From contig DASRHK010000072.1 of NCBI GenBank assembly GCA_035650495.1, positions 1 to 29,272 of the forward strand: a stretch of DNA of 29,272 nt, written 5' to 3'. This DNA comes from DASRHK01 sp035650495 (GTDB taxonomy: Bacteria; Pseudomonadota; Gammaproteobacteria; Nevskiales; Nevskiaceae). Positions 24,776 through 29,272 of the stretch are shown in pieces (the stretch's first letter is position 1; each line of letters opens with the position of its first letter). The notes beneath the pieces are model-generated. The model ran no database searches. It had not been told where the DNA came from and worked only from the letters and a program-made list of their open reading frames with translations. The translations under genes and the position numbers were made by a program.

Positions 24776-24855
24776 GCGGAGACGGGCCGGCTCCGCACGA
24801 TGCCGAACCCGCGAAAATCGGTGCTGTCTGTGGGATCGCGAACCAGGAGACAGAA

Positions 24856-25419
24856 ATGGCTTTGACCCCGTCGAGCATGCTCCCTTTGGGCACCAAGGCG
24901 CCAGCGTTTTCGCTGCCGGACACGGTGACCGGCACTGCGGTGAGCCTGGATGCCGCCAAAGGCAACGCGGCGACCGTGGTGATGTTCATCTGCAACCATT
25001 GCCCTTATGTGAAGCACGTCAACGCCGAGCTCGTCCGCGTCGCGAACGACTACCGCAAGCGCGGCGTCGGCTTCGTCGCGATCTCGTCGAACGACGCGAA
25101 GAACTACCCCGAGGATGCGCCGGAGAAGATGAAGGAGAACGCGCGCGCGAACGCTTATCCGTTCCCGTATCTCTACGACGAGTCGCAGGCGGTCGCGAAG
25201 AGCTATCAGGCGGCATGCACGCCGGACTTCTTCGTCTTCGATCGCGCGATGCATCTCGTCTATCGCGGCCGCCTCGACGAATCGACCCCCGGTAACGGCA
25301 AGCCGCTGACCGGCGCAGACCTGCGGATGGCGCTCGAAGCGCTGCTCAACGACAAGCCAGTCAGCCCGGATCAGTCGCCGAGCATGGGCTGCAACATCAA
25401 ATGGCGAAAAGCCGCGTAG
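24856..25419 (+). CDS. Thioredoxin-like protein (AhpC/TSA-Redoxin type, CNHC motif)
   Basis: A 187-residue cytoplasmic protein with the peroxiredoxin/thioredoxin fold: PLGTKAPAFSLPDTVTG, then VVMFICNHCPYVKHV with C46 and C49 in the active-site position, GFVAISSNDAKNYPEDAPEKM, and CTPDFFVFDRAMHLVYRGRLD. The C-terminal SPSMGCNIKWR with its lone cysteine is typical of this uncharacterised family. No signal peptide. The start was chosen because CAGGAGA stands just before this ATG; the frame upstream lacks any ribosome site. A thiol reductase or peroxide-related role is likely, substrate unknown. It diverges from metK and ends 21 bases from the convergent sugar-nucleotide gene. Confidence 0.88.
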   Translation: MALTPSSMLPLGTKAPAFSLPDTVTGTAVSLDAAKGNAATVVMFICNHCPYVKHVNAELVRVANDYRKRGVGFVAISSNDAKNYPEDAPEKMKENARANAYPFPYLYDESQAVAKSYQAACTPDFFVFDRAMHLVYRGRLDESTPGNGKPLTGADLRMALEALLNDKPVSPDQSPSMGCNIKWRKAA

Positions 25420-25440
25420 GGTGCGCCCTGCGCATCGGCT

Positions 25441-26412
25441 TTAGCGCTTGCGGCCGTCGATGATCGCCTTGAAGTAGGGGATCGTCTTCTTCAATCCGTC
25501 GCGCAGCTTCACCTTCGGCTGCCACCCGAGCTTCGCTTTCGCCTTGGTGATGTCGGGCTGACGCTGCTTGGGATCGTCCTGCGGCAGCTTCTCGAAGACG
25601 AGCTTCGACTTCGACTTGGTCAGCTCGATCACGAGCTCCGCGAGCTGGCGGATCGTGAACTCGCCGGGATTGCCGATGTTGATCGGCCCCGTCACGTCGG
25701 CCGGCGACTCCATGAGACGGATCAGGCCGTCGACGAGATCGTCCACATAGCAGAACGAGCGCGTCTGCGAGCCGTCGCCATAGAGCGTGATCGGCTCGTT
25801 GCGCAAAGCCTGCATGATGAAATTCGACACGACGCGGCCGTCGTGCGGATGCATGTTCGGGCCGTAGGTGTTGAAGATGCGCGCGACCTTGATCGGCAGC
25901 TTGTGCTGGCGGTAGTAGTCGAAGAACAGCGTCTCGGCGCAGCGCTTGCCTTCGTCGTAGCACGAGCGGATGCCGATCGGATTGACGTTGCCCCAGTACT
26001 CCTCGGGCTGCGGATGCACCTGCGGATCGCCATAGACCTCACTCGTCGACGCCTGCAGGATCCGCGCCTTCACGCGCTTGGCGAGCCCGAGCATGTTGAT
26101 CGCGCCGTGCACGCTCGTCTTGGTCGTCTGCACCGGGTCGAACTGGTAATGGATCGGCGACGCAGGGCAGGCGAGGTTGTAGATCTCGTCGACCTCGACG
26201 TAGAGCGGGAAGGTCACGTCGTGCCGCATGAACTCGAAGTGCGGGTGATCCAGGACCGGCTTCAGGTTGTCGCGCGTGCCGGTGTAGAAGTTGTCGATGC
26301 AGAGCACTTCATGGCCACGCTCGAGCAGCCGCTCGCACAAGTGCGAGCCGATGAAGCCGGCGCCGCCGGTGACCAGCACACGCTTGCGCGAAAACTCCCG
26401 TTGCGATTTCAC
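25441..26412 (-). CDS. UDP-glucuronate decarboxylase (UDP-xylose synthase), extended SDR family
   Basis: Converts UDP-glucuronate to UDP-xylose, a precursor for surface polysaccharide. It has 323 residues. Rossmann motif TGGAGFIG (15-22), NLACPASPIHYQFDP, catalytic set around S122/S124 (ASTSEVYGDP) with Y152 and K156 in SCYDEGKR, the substrate region RIFNTYGPNMHPHDGRVVSNF, and GDGSQTRSFCYVDDLV. This block pattern distinguishes UXS from the related RmlB and GalE enzymes. No other polysaccharide gene is adjacent, so it is probably transcribed alone. A TAGAAT box lies 27 bases before the ATG. Confidence 0.9.
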   Translation of the reverse strand: MKSQREFSRKRVLVTGGAGFIGSHLCERLLERGHEVLCIDNFYTGTRDNLKPVLDHPHFEFMRHDVTFPLYVEVDEIYNLACPASPIHYQFDPVQTTKTSVHGAINMLGLAKRVKARILQASTSEVYGDPQVHPQPEEYWGNVNPIGIRSCYDEGKRCAETLFFDYYRQHKLPIKVARIFNTYGPNMHPHDGRVVSNFIMQALRNEPITLYGDGSQTRSFCYVDDLVDGLIRLMESPADVTGPINIGNPGEFTIRQLAELVIELTKSKSKLVFEKLPQDDPKQRQPDITKAKAKLGWQPKVKLRDGLKKTIPYFKAIIDGRKR

Positions 26413-26439
26413 GTTCGATCCCTGGGCTGCAAGGGGCGG

Positions 26440-26445
26440 ATTCTA
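26440..26445 (-). promoter_or_regulatory. Probable -10 box of the UDP-glucuronate decarboxylase gene
   Basis: TAGAAT on the minus strand, 27 bases from the start codon, in the 100-base divergent gap with tkt. The opposing -10 for tkt is only 14 bases away, so the two promoters overlap. Confidence 0.4.
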
Positions 26446-26459
26446 GCCGGTCAAACCGA

Positions 26460-26465
26460 TACAAT
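26460..26465 (+). promoter_or_regulatory. Probable -10 box of tkt
   Basis: TACAAT lies 47 bases before the tkt ATG. The -35 region is not recognisable. It faces away from the divergent TAGAAT box. Confidence 0.4.
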
Positions 26466-26512
26466 ACGCGGCGCCGCGGCACCCCAAGCCGCCGGTTCCC
26501 GATCGAGACATC

Positions 26513-28513
26513 ATGCCGACGCGCTTAGAGCTAGCGAACGCCATCCGCGCCCTGTCGATGGACGCGGTGCAGAAAGCCAACTCCGGACATCCCGGCATGC
26601 CGATGGGCATGGCCGACATCGCCGAAGTCCTCTGGAACGATTACCTCAAGCACAACCCGACCGATCCGCACTGGTTCGATCGCGATCGCTTCGTCGTGTC
26701 CAACGGCCACGGCTCGATGCTGCTGTACTCGCTGCTGCACCTGACCGGCTACGACCTGCCGATCACCGAGCTGCAGAACTTCCGGCAGATGCATTCGAAG
26801 ACGCCAGGCCATCCCGAGTACGGCATCACGCCGGGCGTGGAGACGACCACCGGGCCGCTCGGACAGGGCCTCGCCAATGCCGTTGGCATGGCTGCCGCAG
26901 AGCGGATGATGGCGGCGACCTTCAATCGCGACGGCGTCGACATCGTCGATCACTACACCTACGTCTTCGTCGGCGACGGCTGCCTGATGGAAGGCATCTC
27001 TCACGAGGCCTGCTCGCTCGCGGGCACGCTCGCGCTCGGCAAGCTGATCGTCTTCTACGACGACAACGGCATCTCGATCGATGGCGAAGTCCACGGCTGG
27101 TTCCGCGACGATACGCCTGGCCGCTTCGAGGCATACGGCTGGCAGGTGGTGCGGAATGTCGACGGCCATAACCCGAACGAGATCAAGCGCGCGATCGAGA
27201 CTGCGCGCGCATCGAAGGACAAGCCGACGCTGATCTGCTGCAAGACGATCATCGGCTACGGCGCGCCGAACAAGCAGGGCAAGGAAGTTGCGCACGGCGC
27301 GGCGCTCGGCGATGCCGAGATCAAGCTCGCGCGCGAGAAGCTCAACTGGCCGCATCTGCCGTTCGAGATTCCCGAAGAGATCCGCAAGGGCTGGGATGCA
27401 CGGGCCAAGGGCGAAGCCGCGCAGCGCGCGTGGAAGCAGAAGCTCTCCGAGTACCAGAAGAAATTCCCGCAGGAAGCCGCCGAGCTGCAGCGTCGCATCG
27501 CCGGCAAGCTGCCCGCCGATTGGAAAGCGACGACGGACGCGCTGATCGAGCAATCGCGCACCGCCGACAAGGCGATCGCGACGCGCAAGTGCTCGCACAT
27601 CGTGCTGAACAACATCGGCCCGAAGCTGCCCGAGCTCGTCGGTGGATCGGCCGATCTCACCGAGTCGAACCTCACGAAGTGGGACGCCGCGAAGATCATC
27701 CATCCCGGCAAGGTCGACGGGAATTACCTGTTCTACGGCGTGCGCGAGTTCGGCATGACCGCGGCGCTGAACGGAATGGTGCTGCACGGCGGAATCCTTC
27801 CGTTCGGCGGCACCTTCCTGACTTTCAGCGACTACGCGCGCAACGCCATCCGCATGGCGGCGCTGATGAAGATCGGCACGATCCTCGTCTACACGCACGA
27901 TTCGATCGGATTGGGCGAGGACGGTCCGACGCATCAGTCGGTCGAGCACGTCGCGTCGCTGCGATTCATCCCGAACATCCGCGTCTGGCGCCCGGCCGAT
28001 CAATTCGAGACCGCGATCGCGTGGAAGGCTGCGATCGAGCGCCGCGATGGTCCGACGCTGCTCGTGCTGTCGCGCCAGAACTGCACGCCACAGGTTCACG
28101 TGCCGGAAGATGCGGCGGGTGTCGCGCGTGGTGGTTACATCCTTTACGAACCGAAAGCCGAAGCCGTCGCTCTGATCATCGCGACCGGGTCGGAAGTGCA
28201 GCTCGCGACCGAAGCGGCGCGCCGCCTCGAAGAGACCGGCAAGCCGACGCGCGTCGTGTCGATGCCGTGCGTCGAGCTGTTCATGCAGCAGAAGCCCGGC
28301 TATCGCCGCACGGTTCTGCCCAAGGCGATGAGGAAGCGCCTCGCGGTCGAGGCGGGCGTGTCGCACTACTGGCGCCCGATCGTGCGCGATCGCGGCGACG
28401 TGCTCGGCGTCGACACCTACGGCGAGTCCGCGCCGGCGCCGGCGGTGTTCAAGCATTTCGGCTTCACCGTCGAGAACATCATGGCCCGCGTCGAGAAACT
28501 GATCGGCGAGTGA
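26513..28513 (+). CDS. tkt: Transketolase
   Basis: Thiamine-diphosphate enzyme that moves two-carbon units between pentose and triose/hexose phosphates. It has 666 residues, full length. Motifs: NSGHPGMPMGMADIAEVLW with H26, SNGHGSMLLYSLLHL, TTTGPLGQGLANAVGMA, the ThDP-metal site GDGCLMEG (154-161) to N185, and in the second half GGSADLTESNLT, GVREFGMTAALNGM, HDSIGLGEDGPTHQSVEH and the C-terminal domain ATGSEVQLATEAA. It is followed after 49 bases by gapA in the same direction, a common sugar-phosphate gene pair. Confidence 0.97.
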   Translation: MPTRLELANAIRALSMDAVQKANSGHPGMPMGMADIAEVLWNDYLKHNPTDPHWFDRDRFVVSNGHGSMLLYSLLHLTGYDLPITELQNFRQMHSKTPGHPEYGITPGVETTTGPLGQGLANAVGMAAAERMMAATFNRDGVDIVDHYTYVFVGDGCLMEGISHEACSLAGTLALGKLIVFYDDNGISIDGEVHGWFRDDTPGRFEAYGWQVVRNVDGHNPNEIKRAIETARASKDKPTLICCKTIIGYGAPNKQGKEVAHGAALGDAEIKLAREKLNWPHLPFEIPEEIRKGWDARAKGEAAQRAWKQKLSEYQKKFPQEAAELQRRIAGKLPADWKATTDALIEQSRTADKAIATRKCSHIVLNNIGPKLPELVGGSADLTESNLTKWDAAKIIHPGKVDGNYLFYGVREFGMTAALNGMVLHGGILPFGGTFLTFSDYARNAIRMAALMKIGTILVYTHDSIGLGEDGPTHQSVEHVASLRFIPNIRVWRPADQFETAIAWKAAIERRDGPTLLVLSRQNCTPQVHVPEDAAGVARGGYILYEPKAEAVALIIATGSEVQLATEAARRLEETGKPTRVVSMPCVELFMQQKPGYRRTVLPKAMRKRLAVEAGVSHYWRPIVRDRGDVLGVDTYGESAPAPAVFKHFGFTVENIMARVEKLIGE

Positions 28514-28562
28514 TCGGGTCCGAATAACTTTCTAGTCAACGAACGCAACAGAGGAAACTGCA

Positions 28563-29272
28563 ATGGCTGTGAAACTGGGTATCAACGGCTTCGGGCGCAT
28601 CGGTCGCAACGTGCTGCGCGCGGCGGTCCAGAATTTCGGCGACATCGAGATTGTCGGCATCAACGACCTGCTCGAGCCGGATTACCTCGCTTACATGCTG
28701 CAGTACGACTCCGTGCACGGTCGCTTCAAGGGTCAGATCGGCGTCGAAGGCCACAACCTCCTCATCAATGGCAAGAAGATCCGGCTGACGCAGGAGCGCG
28801 ATCCCGCGAACCTCAAGTGGAAGGACGTCGGCGCCGACGTCGTCATCGAATCGACTGGTCTCTTCCTCGACAAGGCCTCCGCGCAGAAGCACGTCGACGC
28901 CGGCGCGAAGAAAGTGATCATCTCGGCGCCGTCGAAGGACGACACGCCGATGTTCGTGTTCGGCGTGAACGACAAGACCTACGCCGGCCAGGCAATCGTC
29001 TCCAACGCGTCGTGCACGACGAACTGTCTCGCGCCGCTCGCGAAAGTGCTCAACGACAAGTGGGGCATCAAGCGCGGCCTGATGACGACCGTGCACGCGG
29101 CGACCGCGACGCAAAAGACCGTCGACGGTCCCTCCAACAAGGACTGGCGCGGCGGCCGCGGCATCCTGGAAAACATCATCCCGTCGAGCACGGGCGCCGC
29201 CAAGGCCGTGGGCGTGGTGATCCCGCAGCTGAACAAGAAGCTGACCGGCATGTCGTTCCGCGTGCCGACCTC
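28563..29272 (+). CDS. gap: Glyceraldehyde-3-phosphate dehydrogenase, type I (3' end outside window)
   Basis: Oxidises glyceraldehyde 3-phosphate with NAD to 1,3-bisphosphoglycerate. 236 codons are visible before the window ends. NAD loop GINGFGRIGR (6-15) and D35 in GINDLLEP, which fits NAD preference. IESTGLFLD and the catalytic SNASCTTNC with C151 follow, then TTVHAATATQKTVDGPSNKDWRGGRG and PSSTGAAKAVG. The ribosome site AGAGGAA lies just before the ATG. It is downstream of tkt and probably co-transcribed, as no terminator is seen between them. Confidence 0.97.
   Translation, partial: MAVKLGINGFGRIGRNVLRAAVQNFGDIEIVGINDLLEPDYLAYMLQYDSVHGRFKGQIGVEGHNLLINGKKIRLTQERDPANLKWKDVGADVVIESTGLFLDKASAQKHVDAGAKKVIISAPSKDDTPMFVFGVNDKTYAGQAIVSNASCTTNCLAPLAKVLNDKWGIKRGLMTTVHAATATQKTVDGPSNKDWRGGRGILENIIPSSTGAAKAVGVVIPQLNKKLTGMSFRVPT

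Noticed and set aside
24725..24855. SAM or SAH riboswitch before metK
   Set aside because: The leader after the -10 is only about 40 bases and has no recognisable riboswitch core.
26531..28456. 641-codon open frame antisense to tkt
   Set aside because: Shadow of transketolase caused by high third-position GC.

Overview
The window is an ordinary-looking piece of a GC-rich (about 65% by eye) proteobacterial chromosome, most likely from an aerobic gammaproteobacterium near Xanthomonadales, Nevskiales or Steroidobacterales. The reasons are the aa3 oxidase cluster in the order known from Pseudomonas, the ftsY-ftsE-ftsX-rpoH order, the metK-ahcY-metF operon, tkt-gapA, and DUF2244 and DUF2909 proteins. 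There are no tRNA or rRNA genes, CRISPR arrays, insertion sequences, integrases or prophage genes, and coding density is very high. I found no unmistakably new biological system. The most interesting material is in control regions and in unusual versions of known proteins.

Layout. 1-1036 (-): msrB-msrA, a secreted methionine sulfoxide reductase pair (msrA is cut by the window edge). 1155-9712 (+, with one reversed small gene): a cytochrome aa3/caa3 oxidase supercluster. It holds a DUF2244 protein, coxB with a fused cytochrome c, coxA, a 40-residue membrane ORF, ctaG, coxC, the reversed DUF2909 gene, SURF1, a SCO-like protein, ctaA and ctaB. Together these supply oxidase subunits, copper insertion and heme A synthesis. 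A strong hairpin terminator at 9718-9744 closes it. 9762-15289 (-): the DedA/LssY-like membrane protein, ftsY, ftsE, ftsX and rpoH. 15302-18037 (-): hemL and thiD-thiE (tetrapyrrole and thiamine synthesis). 18038-18377: a non-coding stretch with two DnaA-box matches. 18378-21112 (-): mtgA and an FTR1-type iron permease fused to cytochrome c, with a Fur-box-like site upstream. 21188-24724 (-): metK-ahcY-metF, the SAM cycle. 24856-25419 (+): a thioredoxin-like protein. 25441-26412 (-): a UDP-glucuronate decarboxylase. 26513-29272 (+): tkt and gapA (cut by the window edge).

Control signals seen directly include a CIRCE-like inverted repeat over an extended -10 promoter in front of rpoH, with a sigma-E-like promoter just upstream. 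A tandem/palindromic ATATC-rich site overlaps the metK -10. A recurring TA(C/G)AAT -10 box sits 26-47 bases before the first gene of at least seven transcription units. Many genes are translationally coupled by ATGA or similar overlaps.
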